A DNA stretch of 24,941 nt from Chloroflexota bacterium (GCA_002707185.1 PAMF01000024.1:15402-40342), one strand, 5' to 3'; numbered from the stretch's first letter, positions 14,806-24,067 are shown. Notes: generated from the sequence alone by a model not told the origin. Program-made: numbers and translations.

Positions 14806-16272
14806 ATGACCAACCAAAGGGTTATTTCCCGTAATACAGAATCAAGTTCACTTGATTCTGATTACAAATGGGGATTCACTATGGACATCGACGAAGAAGC
14901 CTTTCCTAAAGGTCTTTCAGAAGATGTAGTGAAACTAATTTCGGCAAAGAAAAATGAACCCGAGTGGCTGCTTGAATGGCGTTTACAGGCCTTTGATTTT
15001 TGGAAAAGACAGAATTATAGCGAGCCTAAATGGGCTAATGTATCTCATCCTCCCATTGATTTTCAGGATATCCACTATTACGCAGCGCCTAAAAGTAAGG
15101 CAGATGGGCCCAAAAGTTTAGACGAAGTCGACCCAGACCTTATCGAGGGGTTTAATAAACTGGGGATTCCATTAGAAGAGCAAAAACAACTGGCAGGGGT
15201 AGCGGTGGATGTCGTTCTAGACAGTGTTTCCGTAGCTACTACTTACAAGGAAACCCTTGAAAAAGCGGGTGTTATATTCTGCTCAATGAGCGAGGCCGTT
15301 CAAAATCACCCTGACCTAGTAAAAAAATATCTAGGGTCAGTCGTTCCCTACGCAGATAATTATTATGCAACGTTGAACTCGGCGGTATTTAGCGACGGTT
15401 CCTTTGCCTATATCCCGAAAGGGGTTAGGTGCCCAATGGAGCTGATGACTTATTTTAGGATAAATGCCGCCGACTCAGGACAATTCGAACGTACTTTGAT
15501 TATAGCCGAAGAAGGTAGCTACGTTAGTTACCTAGAAGGTTGCACAGCCCCGATGCGTAAAACGAGCCAGTTACATGCTGCCGTTGTGGAATTAGTTGCA
15601 CTAGATAATGCTGAGATAAAATATTCGACACTTCAAAACTGGTTTCCAGGTGATAAAGAGGGACAAGGGGGCGTCTATAATTTTGTGACTAAGAGAGGGA
15701 AGGCGCTGGGTATCAATTCGAAAATCTCTTGGACTCAAGTTGAGACCGGATCAGCAATTACATGGAAATACCCTAGCGTAATACTTCAGGGAGATAATTC
15801 AGTTGGTGAATTTTACTCGGTAGCTTTAGTTAATAACTATCAACAGGCGGATACTGGGACTAAGATGATTCATCTAGGGAAAAACACTAAAAGTACGATT
15901 GTGGCGAAAGGGATATCTGCTGGTAAGGGAGAAAACACATACAGAGGCTTAGTGAAAATAAATCCTTCAGCAGTTAATGCTAAAAATTTTACTCAGTGTG
16001 ACTCCTTGCTAATCGGGGACCAGTGTGGAGCTCACACAGTCCCTTACATAGAAGTCAAAAATCCTACCGCCCAGCTAGAACATGAAGCTACTACATCAAA
16101 AGTAAGTGACGAGCAACTTTTTTATTGTCAGCAAAGAGGTATATCTGTCGAAGATGCTCATCATATGATTATTAATGGTTTCTGTCGTGGGATATTCCAA
16201 GAGTTGCCATTTGAATTTGCTATGGAAGCAGGGCAACTACTGAAAGTGAGTTTAGAAGGAACAGTCGGTTAA
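14806..16272 (+). CDS. sufB: SufB, Fe-S cluster assembly scaffold subunit
   Basis: The 488-aa core subunit of the SufBC2D complex, on which [Fe-S] clusters form in the cytoplasm. The N-terminal [20 protein letters not shown] and [17 protein letters not shown] are diagnostic of Suf[15 protein letters not shown] follows, then [10 protein letters not shown] (C246). The C-terminal [20 protein letters not shown] holds C407, matching the sulfur-accepting Cys405 of E. coli SufB, and EHEATTSK follows. ATG 14806 gives the normal N-terminus; GAGAGAG lies about 8 nt upstream. It is the first gene of the suf operon, behind a clear promoter and operator, with sufC 6 nt downstream. Confidence 0.97.
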   Translation: MTNQRVISRNTESSSLDSDYKWGFTMDIDEEAFPKGLSEDVVKLISAKKNEPEWLLEWRLQAFDFWKRQNYSEPKWANVSHPPIDFQDIHYYAAPKSKADGPKSLDEVDPDLIEGFNKLGIPLEEQKQLAGVAVDVVLDSVSVATTYKETLEKAGVIFCSMSEAVQNHPDLVKKYLGSVVPYADNYYATLNSAVFSDGSFAYIPKGVRCPMELMTYFRINAADSGQFERTLIIAEEGSYVSYLEGCTAPMRKTSQLHAAVVELVALDNAEIKYSTLQNWFPGDKEGQGGVYNFVTKRGKALGINSKISWTQVETGSAITWKYPSVILQGDNSVGEFYSVALVNNYQQADTGTKMIHLGKNTKSTIVAKGISAGKGENTYRGLVKINPSAVNAKNFTQCDSLLIGDQCGAHTVPYIEVKNPTAQLEHEATTSKVSDEQLFYCQQRGISVEDAHHMIINGFCRGIFQELPFEFAMEAGQLLKVSLEGTVG

Positions 16273-16278
16273 TAAAGG

Positions 16279-17061
16279 ATGATTAAACAAACCGCTGCAG
16301 TGGAACCGCTATTAGAGATCCGCGATCTACATGTTTCCGTAGCAGACCAAGAGATTCTTCGAGGACTAGATCTGACGGTTAACCAGGGAGAGGTGCACGC
16401 GATAATGGGACCTAATGGTTCCGGTAAAAGCACTTTGGCTAATTCGTTGGCTGGTAAACCTGAGTACACAGTTACAAAAGGTGAAGCTTTATATCAAGGA
16501 ACCAGCTTACTGGCTTTAGAGCCAGAAGAAAGATCCCGACTAGGTATATTCCTTGCATTTCAATACCCAGTTGAACTGCCTGGGGTCAGAACTTGGCAAT
16601 TTTTAAAAGCTGCTGTTGATGCGAAACGTCAACAACAGGGTGAAGAAGAGATGAGCGCACGGGATTTTGATCGCTTGTTAAGGGAAAAGACCAAAGTCGT
16701 CGAAATAGATGATGAGTTGGTACGTAGAGCGGTCAATGAAGGGTTTTCCGGCGGAGAAAAAAAGAGGAACGAGATCCTCCAAATGGCTATGCTAGAACCG
16801 AACTTGGCGTTACTGGATGAAACAGATTCTGGATTGGATATTGACGCCTTGAGAATAGTGGCCGACGGCATCAATAAACTTCGGCGCCCCGATAATGCCA
16901 TGGTGTTGGTCACGCATTATCAACGGTTGCTTAATTATATTATCCCTGATTATGTGCACGTCTTAGTAGATGGAAAGATAGTTCAATCTGGCGGGCCCGA
17001 ATTAGCGTTGGAGTTGGAAGCGAAAGGATACGATTGGATCAAAGAGTCAAGTAGCCCCTAA
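16279..17061 (+). CDS. sufC: SufC, Fe-S assembly ATPase
   Basis: An ABC-type ATPase (260 aa) without membrane partner that powers conformational change of SufBC2D. Walker A GPNGSGKST (44-52), signature SGGEKKR (157-163), Walker B LALLDETDSGLD (D180, E181) and H-loop THY (H213). FSGGEKKRNEILQMAMLEP is the SufC-specific form of the signature. The ATG has no well-spaced Shine-Dalgarno; GTG at codon 8 is an alternative start closer to the family N-terminus (LLEIRDLHV). The gene lies between sufB and sufD as expected. The following gap of 95 nt is the largest inside the sufB-sufU run. Confidence 0.97.
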   Translation: MIKQTAAVEPLLEIRDLHVSVADQEILRGLDLTVNQGEVHAIMGPNGSGKSTLANSLAGKPEYTVTKGEALYQGTSLLALEPEERSRLGIFLAFQYPVELPGVRTWQFLKAAVDAKRQQQGEEEMSARDFDRLLREKTKVVEIDDELVRRAVNEGFSGGEKKRNEILQMAMLEPNLALLDETDSGLDIDALRIVADGINKLRRPDNAMVLVTHYQRLLNYIIPDYVHVLVDGKIVQSGGPELALELEAKGYDWIKESSSP

Positions 17062-17077
17062 AGGATCGAAAGGTCTT
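17062..17077 (+). other. small hairpin with GAAA tetraloop after sufC
   Basis: AGGATC and GGTCTT pair (two G-U pairs) around a GAAA tetraloop closed by C-G, directly after the sufC stop. A stable tetraloop in the 95-nt gap to sufD could protect or end the sufBC messenger, but the stem is short and only a weak U-rich tail follows. Confidence 0.25.
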
Positions 17078-17156
17078 ATTTAGACGTGGGATTTAGGTTC
17101 TGAATTTATTACTCCTGTTTAGTTATGCCCGAATCAATTGTTAGTTGTAAGTAAAA

Positions 17157-18512
17157 ATGACTCAATCTATAGATAAATATGCTACATACGCTACTGATTT
17201 TGCGGCTATGACGCAGGCGGCGTGTTCGAGCGAGTTAACTTGGTTATCTGAGCTCAGAAGCTCGGCGTGGTCTCGGTTTAAAGAAATTGGTATGCCTGTG
17301 GCGCGCCGCGGTAATGAAAAATGGAAATACACTAATGTGGCTCCGATTGCTAACTCGACCTTTCGTTATGCTGCAGACGTGGATGCCACTCGAATAATCC
17401 CTCGGGAAAACGTGGTTGATAATAGCCCGTGGGATGAGAATTGGACTAATGTGGTGTGCGTGGACGGTCGCTACTCTGCTAGTTTGTCGGATCGATTGGT
17501 AGAAAACGGGATTTATGTTGGCGGGTTAAGCGATGTTCCTGATAGCCATGCTGAAGTACTTCGGGCTCATTTGGGTCAGTATGTATCCAGCGATGAAGAT
17601 GGGTTCGTAGCATTGAATACGGCCTTTTTACATGATGGTGTCTTTATAAATGTGCCGGAGGGTGTGGCTTTCCCTGAAATGTTGAATTTGGTTTTCATTT
17701 CTACCGGAGAAGAAGGACCTCAGGTAACCTATCCCAGGGTACTAATAGTCATGGAAGGAAACAGCTCCATTACAGTACACGAAAGTTACTTGAGCCTATC
17801 GGAAGGGGCTGCATTCACAAATGCTGTGAGTGAAATGTTTCTAGCGGAAGGATCGCAAGTTCAGCACTCGAGGTTGATGCAGGAAAATGATTTAACTTAC
17901 CATGTGGGTGTCAGCCGAGTTTATCAATCGGCATACAGTGAATTTACTTCTTGTAGTTTTTCTAAAGGTGCCAAAATAGGGCGCTCAGATCTCCATGTTT
18001 TGATTGATGGGCCGGAGGCGAAGTGTACTTTGAACGGCCTTTATTTGACTACGGGATCTCAGCATATGGACAACTTCATAAATATCGAGCACGCCAAGCC
18101 ATTTGGAACCAGCCGGTTGTTGTACAAAGGTATTTTAGACGGGAAATCCCGCGCAGTTTTTGGTGGAACCGTACTGGTGCACAAAGTTGCCCAGCATACC
18201 GACGCCCAACAGACCGATAAAAATTTGTTGTTGTCTGAAGACGCTGAGATAGATAGTAAACCAAGTTTATTTATTTATGCCGACGATGTTAAATGCGGGC
18301 ATGGAGCTACTGCAGGCCACATCGATGCGGACACTTTATTTTATATGAGAAGTAGGGGCTTGGATCTTGAAACGGCCGGGCGTATTTTAATTCAGGCATA
18401 CGCTGGAGAAATTATTGATAAAGTTGGGCCTGATCGTTTGAGGGATTATTTGGACCAATTATACTCGGGTGCAGCGCAAACGCCTGGGATTGCTCTGAAA
18501 GGAATATCGTGA
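17157..18512 (+). CDS. sufD: SufD, Fe-S cluster assembly subunit
   Basis: A 451-aa paralog of SufB that pairs with it in SufBC2D and is thought to help bring in iron. GNEKWKYTNV near 55 is the SufD N-terminal helix motif, and the beta-helix core spans roughly 150-400. YADDVKCGHGATAGHID holds H382, equivalent to the functionally important His360 of E. coli SufD. LFYMRSRGLDLETAGRILIQAY-type sequence, with the G-E-I-I-D that follows, ends the family domain. It lies 95 nt after sufC with only a weak ribosome-binding site (GTAAG). Its TGA stop overlaps the GTG start of sufS by 4 nt, indicating coupled translation. Confidence 0.96.
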   Translation: MTQSIDKYATYATDFAAMTQAACSSELTWLSELRSSAWSRFKEIGMPVARRGNEKWKYTNVAPIANSTFRYAADVDATRIIPRENVVDNSPWDENWTNVVCVDGRYSASLSDRLVENGIYVGGLSDVPDSHAEVLRAHLGQYVSSDEDGFVALNTAFLHDGVFINVPEGVAFPEMLNLVFISTGEEGPQVTYPRVLIVMEGNSSITVHESYLSLSEGAAFTNAVSEMFLAEGSQVQHSRLMQENDLTYHVGVSRVYQSAYSEFTSCSFSKGAKIGRSDLHVLIDGPEAKCTLNGLYLTTGSQHMDNFINIEHAKPFGTSRLLYKGILDGKSRAVFGGTVLVHKVAQHTDAQQTDKNLLLSEDAEIDSKPSLFIYADDVKCGHGATAGHIDADTLFYMRSRGLDLETAGRILIQAYAGEIIDKVGPDRLRDYLDQLYSGAAQTPGIALKGIS

Positions 18513-19744
18513 GTTCTAATTACTTGCCATTTGATGTTGATAAAATAAGGGCTGATTTTCCTGTCTTGAATCAGATGATTAATGGAAAGCCGCTCGTTTA
18601 TTTAGACAATGCTGCAACGAGCCAAAAACCACAATCTGTTATAGATACTTTGGTTAATTATTACTCTACAGAAAATGCCAATGTTCATCGTGGGGTGCAT
18701 ACTCTGAGTCAACGAGCGACGGATGACTATGAAGCAGCTCGCGACAAAGTGAAAAGGTTTATTAATGCCGAGAAAGATGAGGAGATTATATTTGTTAGGG
18801 GAACAACCGAAGCAATTAATCTGATATCTCAAACTTATGGTAGATCCTGTATGAGTGAGGGGGATGAGATCATTATCTCATCTATGGAACATCATTCGAA
18901 CATAGTGCCATGGCAGATCTTGTGCCAAGAGAAAGGGGCCATCTTGCGAGTTATCCCCGTGAATGATCTTGGGGAATTATTACTAGATGAATATGAGCGC
19001 TTATTTACAGATAAAACTAAGTTAGTGTCTATAGTTCACCAATCCAATGCTTTAGGTACTATAAATCCTGCAAAAGAGATTGTTGATATAGCGCATGGAC
19101 ATGGAGTTCCAGTTTTATTAGACGGTGCTCAAGCCATTGCCCATTTGGAGGTAGATGTAAGGGAGCTAGGTTGTGATTTTTACGCCTTTTCTGGCCATAA
19201 ACTTTACGGTCCTACAGGTATTGGGGTGCTCTACGGAAAGGAATCTCTTTTAGAGGAAATGCCTCCATATCAAGCTGGTGGCGAAATGATTAAATCAGTG
19301 ACCTTTGATGAGACATTGTATAATGTCCTTCCTAATAAATTTGAGGCAGGTACTCCAAATATCGCCGGAGCGATTGGACTTGGGGCGGCAATAGATTATG
19401 TTGGAACTCTGGGAATAGGGCAAATTGCTGCTTACGAATCTGAATTACTCCAATATGGAACTAGCAGACTGTCCAGTATTGAAGGGCTAAAGATTATTGG
19501 GACAGCCGACAAGAAAGGCAGCGTGATATCATTCGTCATGGAAGGAGTTCACCCGCATGATATCGGGACCATTTTAGATGCTGAAGGTATTGCTATACGC
19601 ACAGGGCATCACTGTGCGCAACCCCTAATGGATCGGTTTGGTGTCCCGGCTACGGCTCGAGCTTCATTTGCTTTTTACAACACCAAGGAAGAGATTGATG
19701 TTCTCGTAAAAGGTATTGACCGAGTAATCGAGGTGTTTAGTTAA
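18509..19744 (+). CDS. sufS: SufS, group II cysteine desulfurase
   Basis: A PLP-dependent enzyme (411 aa) that takes sulfur from L-cysteine as a persulfide and hands it to SufU. PLDYLDNAATSQKP-like opening (VYLDNAATSQKP near 30), EHHSNIVPW near 127, the PLP lysine K231 in FSGHKLYGPTG, and the active-site Cys C369 in RTGHHCAQP with the short loop of the group II (SufS/CsdA) type. The GTG start overlaps the sufD stop by 4 nt, and the stop TAA shares a base with the sufU ATG. Tight coupling with sufU agrees with SufS-SufU working as a pair. Confidence 0.97.
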   Translation: MSSNYLPFDVDKIRADFPVLNQMINGKPLVYLDNAATSQKPQSVIDTLVNYYSTENANVHRGVHTLSQRATDDYEAARDKVKRFINAEKDEEIIFVRGTTEAINLISQTYGRSCMSEGDEIIISSMEHHSNIVPWQILCQEKGAILRVIPVNDLGELLLDEYERLFTDKTKLVSIVHQSNALGTINPAKEIVDIAHGHGVPVLLDGAQAIAHLEVDVRELGCDFYAFSGHKLYGPTGIGVLYGKESLLEEMPPYQAGGEMIKSVTFDETLYNVLPNKFEAGTPNIAGAIGLGAAIDYVGTLGIGQIAAYESELLQYGTSRLSSIEGLKIIGTADKKGSVISFVMEGVHPHDIGTILDAEGIAIRTGHHCAQPLMDRFGVPATARASFAFYNTKEEIDVLVKGIDRVIEVFS

Positions 19745-20193
19745 TGTCTAACCTTAACGATCTTTATCAAGAGATATTGTTGGAACACAATAGTAAACCC
19801 CGAAACTATCGGAAATTGGAATCTCATAGCCATAATGCTGATGGATTTAACCCACTTTGTGGTGACGAGATAAGCCTATATTTGCAAATAACCGATGGTG
19901 TAATCATGGATGTGGGATTCCAAGGTAAAGGATGTGCAATATCTAGGGCGTCTGCCTCGTTAATGACTCAAAGCATAAAAGGGCATAAGGTCGAGGAAGC
20001 GGAAAATGTGTTTGACGAATTTCGAAAGATGCTCACTGAGCCTGATGCCGTATTAGACTTCGAGCAACTTGGAGACTTGGAAACGTTGGCGGGCGTCTCA
20101 GAATTTCCAAGTAGAATTAAATGCGCAATCTTGGCTTGGCATACTATGAAAGCCGCTATTGAAGAAACTATTGAAGATGTGACTACTGAATAA
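19744..20193 (+). CDS. sufU: SufU, zinc-dependent sulfurtransferase
   Basis: A 149-aa IscU-fold protein that accepts persulfide from SufS and passes it to SufBCD. It has the three conserved cysteines and the Asp zinc ligand: C39 and D41 in FNPLCGDE, C64 in GKGCAISRASASLM, and C127 in PSRIKCAILAW. The 18-20 residue insertion between the second and third Cys (around residues 85-115) separates SufU from IscU. YQEILLEHNSKPRNY is the usual N-terminus. It overlaps the sufS stop by one base. A second, diverged copy follows 74 nt downstream, making an unusual tandem pair. Confidence 0.95.
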   Translation: MSNLNDLYQEILLEHNSKPRNYRKLESHSHNADGFNPLCGDEISLYLQITDGVIMDVGFQGKGCAISRASASLMTQSIKGHKVEEAENVFDEFRKMLTEPDAVLDFEQLGDLETLAGVSEFPSRIKCAILAWHTMKAAIEETIEDVTTE

Positions 20194-20267
20194 AACACGG
20201 GACATGACATTCTCCCTAGTCTATAAGTGTGCTTCCCCTTTTTATATAATCGACATAAAATAATCCC

Positions 20268-20717
20268 ATGACGATACAACCTGACTTGCCGTTAAAGGGA
20301 TTATATGGTGATGTTATATTAGAGCATTATCGCAACCCAAAATGCAAAAATCCCCTTACGCAACCTGATGTAGAGATAGAAGAATTCAATCCATTTTGTG
20401 GGGACCGTGTTAAATTGCAAATACAATTTGATCGGCTAGGGGCAATACATCGTATTAGCCACGAAGTGGAAGGTTGCTCGATATTACAAGCAACCGCCTC
20501 TATGATGGCTGATATTCTGTTGGGCAAGGATCAGGAAAGCATTTTAGCCATAGACCATGAGTTTCGTGCCATGCTACAGGGTGATAATAATAGCGAAAAT
20601 CTTGGTGATCTGGGGGCAATGAGAGTTGTACGTGATTACCCAATAAGGATCAAATGCGCACTCCTACCGTGGTTGGCGTTGGAAGAAGGGTTAGAGAAAT
20701 ATGAAAAGAGCTCATGA
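20268..20717 (+). CDS. second SufU-like protein
   Basis: A 149-aa paralog of the preceding SufU, well diverged but with all the zinc-site residues: C44 and D46 in FNPFCGDR, C70 in EVEGCSILQATASMM, and C130 in PIRIKCALLPW. YGDVILEHYRNP is the IscU/SufU opening. It has the same SufU insertion region but a different charge pattern, so it may be a scaffold, a SufE-like helper or a specialised sulfur carrier rather than a spare copy. No Shine-Dalgarno precedes the ATG. A TATAAT box at 20245-20250 lies 17 nt upstream of the start codon, without a good -35, so a separate short-leader transcript is conceivable. It ends 17 nt before a convergent gene. Confidence 0.85.
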   Translation: MTIQPDLPLKGLYGDVILEHYRNPKCKNPLTQPDVEIEEFNPFCGDRVKLQIQFDRLGAIHRISHEVEGCSILQATASMMADILLGKDQESILAIDHEFRAMLQGDNNSENLGDLGAMRVVRDYPIRIKCALLPWLALEEGLEKYEKSS

Positions 20718-20734
20718 TGAATGAGAGATGATTT

Positions 20735-22486
20735 CTACGATTTCAACCACACTTTTGTCCAGAAGATTGATTCTGAAAGGGCTGTGTTAGGGTAAAAGTC
20801 CTGAAGATTCCAGTTGAATGCCCAACCAGTGATGTCACTTACCGGGCTATAAAGATAGGCTTCCTCTAGCAAGTATTGTTGTAGCTCCAAAAGTTTTTCT
20901 TTTCTCGTAATCGGGTTACCTTCAGCAATTTGCCCTTCGATCATTCGGTCAAGTTTTTTGTCTGCATGCCGTAGTATGTTGGCAGGGCCATCACTATGTA
21001 TAAAAGCTAGCAGGAAACCGTTGGGGGACGGTATGTAGGGAATTTGACCTATTATGAGGTCGAATTCATCATCGCCTTTGGTCAATATTTGGATGTTATG
21101 AGATGGGTGTATTAAGCGTATAGTAGGATTGAATCCACTTCTCGTTAGAGCTTCTTTGATCTCTTTGGCATACTCAAGCATTTCTTTGCTGGAATCCGCT
21201 ATTGCTATATTGAGAGGCTGGTTATCATTATGGTTTTTCAATTTCTTGCGTGCTTCAGATGGATTGGCAAAATATTTCTGCCTCATTGAGTTCTTGGGTA
21301 ATAGCCAATCCGGGTTGGAAACTGGGAGGCCTACGTTAACTGAACCGAGGTCCTTCCAGATGGAATGCAAGCTTTCCCACGGGTCTAGAGAGTAGAAGGT
21401 TGCCTGCCGTATTCTTCTGTTACTGCCCAAATCAGTTCGGGTATTAAACCACAATAAAATGTTTGGACTATTAGAGTCAGATTTATACGAATTAAATTCG
21501 ACAGTGCTAGACTGTAAAGTGTTCCAGCCTAAAGAGGAGACACGGATCACGTCAACTAGCCCCGTTTTAAAAGCTGCGATCTGTTGTGTTCGGTTAACGT
21601 ACGGATCAAAAGTGGGTTTAATAGTTTTTATGAATAGGTTGTCTAAATAAGGAAGCCCAGCTTCAAAATAGTCCGGATTACGACTCAGCTTGGTGCCAAT
21701 CCCGTGTTCGGTACTCTCCCATATCCAAGGACCGGTGCCTATAACCGGTCCCTGGCTCAGATCGCCGTACATTTTAACTGCCTCGGGTGCAACTATCTTG
21801 CTACGCCCGTCTGCCAATGCCAGGAGTACATCTGTATCCAAAAACGCTCGTTTAATCTTAAGAGATGTTGGGCTTTCGGTGAGGAATTTGGAAATTCCCC
21901 GATCTTTGAATAAAGTCGAATAAGGCCAGGATTCGGTCTCCATCCTGTTATAACTGTAGGCCAGATCTGACGCGACCATGCGGCGTCCATTAAGAGGGTG
22001 GATATTCTGCCAGTGTATATTTGAGGGCAGGAGGAACTCATATGAGAAATCTGAGTTAAGTTTCCAGCTTAGACATAGATCACATTCTAATATCAAACTG
22101 GGTTGTGAGATTCGGGGACCAGTTTGGACTCTTAATAATCTGCTATAAACTAATCCAGGTCCCAACGTGGAGAGAGTTTTTTGGTGAGTCCTGTGGACAT
22201 CAAAATTATCAATATCAGCAGAGCTAGCTATGGTTAGAGTTCCGCCGGGCTGCCCGGTAAGCTTTTCTTGGTCTCTTTTCCCTAGAATAAGAGGCGAGTC
22301 TGTCCGGACAGGATCAGCGACTCGCGGGGTAGGTAGGGGCGTCTTGGTTGGAGCAGTCGTAGGAGACGGAGTTGGAGGGGGATGCGATGCTGGGGCAAGG
22401 TCTTCGGATTGTGTGCCGGTACAACTTAATAGAGGGATTAAGATTGCTAATGCAAATAAAAACCGTGACCATTTTAAAAACTGCAA
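20735..22486 (-). CDS. lipoprotein solute-binding protein, oligopeptide type (SBP_bac_5)
   Basis: A 583-aa extracellular binding protein of an ABC peptide-type importer. The signal peptide (charged KWSR, then a hydrophobic stretch) ends in lipobox LLSC, with lipidation at C22. A Pro/Thr-rich spacer follows (about residues 32-55). The mature domain starts with GGTLTIASSADIDNFDVHRT, followed by LVYSRLLR, LNGRRMVASDLAYSYNRM, GTGPWIWE and NPDYFEAGLPYLDNL, all SBP_bac_5 landmarks. The start is TTG 22486 with GGAG about 11 nt upstream. No permease or ATPase gene is adjacent, so it is an orphan component or serves a distant transporter. The ligand cannot be predicted. Confidence 0.88.
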   Translation of the reverse strand: MQFLKWSRFLFALAILIPLLSCTGTQSEDLAPASHPPPTPSPTTAPTKTPLPTPRVADPVRTDSPLILGKRDQEKLTGQPGGTLTIASSADIDNFDVHRTHQKTLSTLGPGLVYSRLLRVQTGPRISQPSLILECDLCLSWKLNSDFSYEFLLPSNIHWQNIHPLNGRRMVASDLAYSYNRMETESWPYSTLFKDRGISKFLTESPTSLKIKRAFLDTDVLLALADGRSKIVAPEAVKMYGDLSQGPVIGTGPWIWESTEHGIGTKLSRNPDYFEAGLPYLDNLFIKTIKPTFDPYVNRTQQIAAFKTGLVDVIRVSSLGWNTLQSSTVEFNSYKSDSNSPNILLWFNTRTDLGSNRRIRQATFYSLDPWESLHSIWKDLGSVNVGLPVSNPDWLLPKNSMRQKYFANPSEARKKLKNHNDNQPLNIAIADSSKEMLEYAKEIKEALTRSGFNPTIRLIHPSHNIQILTKGDDEFDLIIGQIPYIPSPNGFLLAFIHSDGPANILRHADKKLDRMIEGQIAEGNPITRKEKLLELQQYLLEEAYLYSPVSDITGWAFNWNLQDFYPNTALSESIFWTKVWLKS

Positions 22487-22539
22487 GCTAAAATTCTCCA
22501 GTTGATTAGTAAAGCTGATCGACGTATAAAGCCTTGAGT

Positions 22540-23073
22540 CTAACTGGGCGCCGTATAGTTAGGCGGAAAAGCATCAGCCCCGCGCATCATCCCTTTTATG
22601 TAGGCGATTTGTCCAGTATGTTGGTAAAATTCGCCGACGACTTGCCTGAATACATCTGCGACAGTAATGTTTGGCCTTCGTTCCCGTGGTACCAGGTCGA
22701 ATTTATTAGAGTCTAGATTTGATAGATAGGTTAGAGTTCCCTGCCGGACTTCTTCGCCGTAAGCTAATAACTTAGCTAACTCAAGATTAGGGAAATGACT
22801 TACTTGCTCCACAGTGTGGCCGAATCCGTTATCTCGGGGAGGTAAGCCGAATACGTCAGTCCAATTTTGATGCTCCCAAATCTCCGTGTGGTTCTGTATG
22901 AAAAATTGAATCCATGTATCTTCCACTCTGAACATGTGCCACAGTATCCATTCTATAGTGTTAGCCTCAGGTGTTGCCTGCCAGCGGAGTTCCTCTGGTG
23001 TTAAATCGTCTATTGCCTGCATTAGGAACTCGTGTTGCTTATTGATAGACTCGGCTATGAATTTAGCTAACAT
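22540..23073 (-). CDS. DinB-like four-helix protein
   Basis: A 177-aa protein of the DinB/YfiT-like superfamily, four-helix bundles that often bind a divalent metal and in some cases act as thiol-dependent transferases. Helix 1 ends with LTPEELRWQATPEANTI. WILWHMFRVED supplies the first metal His (H46), and the last helix has VVGEFYQHTGQIAYIKGMMRG with H152 and the H-x2-Q pattern. The ATG at 23073 has a perfect AGGAGG (23078-23083) 4 nt upstream, the strongest ribosome-binding site seen here. It lies 28 nt from the alpha/beta hydrolase end on the same strand, so they may share a transcript. Substrate unknown. Confidence 0.87.
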   Translation of the reverse strand: MLAKFIAESINKQHEFLMQAIDDLTPEELRWQATPEANTIEWILWHMFRVEDTWIQFFIQNHTEIWEHQNWTDVFGLPPRDNGFGHTVEQVSHFPNLELAKLLAYGEEVRQGTLTYLSNLDSNKFDLVPRERRPNITVADVFRQVVGEFYQHTGQIAYIKGMMRGADAFPPNYTAPS

Positions 23074-23101
23074 AAATCCTCCTAGTTTGACCCAAGTTGC
23101 A

Positions 23102-24067
23102 TCAGGTGGACAAAAACTTGGTTAACGCATTGCAGTAATCGCGGGGCCGTTCGAGATGAGGTAGATGTCCACATTGTTCGATTATGGTTAGCTCTGAGTT
23201 GGGCAATAAATTTTGGAAAGCGTAGGCGTAGGGCAACGGAATTATTTGATCCGAATCTCCCCAAATCAGAAGAGTAGGCATAGTAATTCTGTGAGCACGT
23301 TTGATTAGTCCATGATCAGCGATAGGCCACATGAATTTACCTATAGCCTGTGCTGTTTGAGTATTCACTAATTCTTGTTCGAGTATGCCGATTTGATCAT
23401 CTTCCTGGATCAAGAGATTGGAGGCGGGTTCATTTTGCGGATTAAACCATTCTAGATGTTTCCGCTCTGAAGGTGTTAACGCGAAAATATCTAGTGTGGG
23501 GGTATCATCTATCCATATTCCGAAGGGAGCTGTTAAGGCTAATCGTGGTATTAGCCTTGGGCAATGCGCTGCCAATTCAACTGCGACCATTCCCCCATAG
23601 TCGTCTCCACATAAGTAGAGAGTTTCTAAATCCAATTCGTGAATCAAGTCTTCGTAAAAAATTATGAGATCCCATAAAGTATCAAGGTGTTCAAGTCCAG
23701 TGGAATTGCCAACCCCAGGCTGAACTGGGGCAATAATCCGAAATGATTGAGCCAAATGATCTAAAAACGGTGACCACCCGGCATGTCCTGAGGCTCCGTG
23801 CAAATAAACTAAGGTGGGACCGGTTCCTCCTTGCAGCAACTCTACTTGGAACTGACCGTGCCTTATATCAATAATTTTATCTTCGTGATCTACCAAATTA
23901 CCTCTCACGAGTGACCGTTTACTTACTTTTGCCGTAATAGATTGCTTGGCCACGATTATAATCATTAATCCTAGAACAAAACAGTGGATGTTGGCCCGAT
24001 TGTCGATATTCGGAGAATATTTATCTGCAAACTCGTCGTAGCCAGGAATCATATGCTTGACACTCAT
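23102..24067 (-). CDS. alpha/beta hydrolase with Asp nucleophile position
   Basis: An alpha/beta-hydrolase fold protein (321 aa from the first ATG). Oxyanion segment LVYLHGASG (about 87-94), nucleophile elbow LCGDDYGGM with Asp (D156) where lipases and esterases have Ser, acid D273 in LLIWGDSDQIIP, and catalytic H301 in EQCGHLPHLERP. An Asp nucleophile is the mark of epoxide hydrolases and haloalkane dehalogenases, so hydrolysis of an epoxide or carbon-halogen bond is possible; substrate unknown. The first 50-60 residues are unlike the family, and no Shine-Dalgarno supports ATG 24067. GTG 23908 or ATG 23965 may be the true start. If the long form is real, residues 26-40 form a short hydrophobic stretch. 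Confidence 0.8.
   Translation of the reverse strand: MSVKHMIPGYDEFADKYSPNIDNRANIHCFVLGLMIIIVAKQSITAKVSKRSLVRGNLVDHEDKIIDIRHGQFQVELLQGGTGPTLVYLHGASGHAGWSPFLDHLAQSFRIIAPVQPGVGNSTGLEHLDTLWDLIIFYEDLIHELDLETLYLCGDDYGGMVAVELAAHCPRLIPRLALTAPFGIWIDDTPTLDIFALTPSERKHLEWFNPQNEPASNLLIQEDDQIGILEQELVNTQTAQAIGKFMWPIADHGLIKRAHRITMPTLLIWGDSDQIIPLPYAYAFQNLLPNSELTIIEQCGHLPHLERPRDYCNALTKFLST

Noticed and set aside
22230..22505. A 91-codon plus-strand frame rich in Gly and Val
   Set aside because: It is the complement of the Pro/Thr-rich stalk of the binding lipoprotein; low-complexity shadow.
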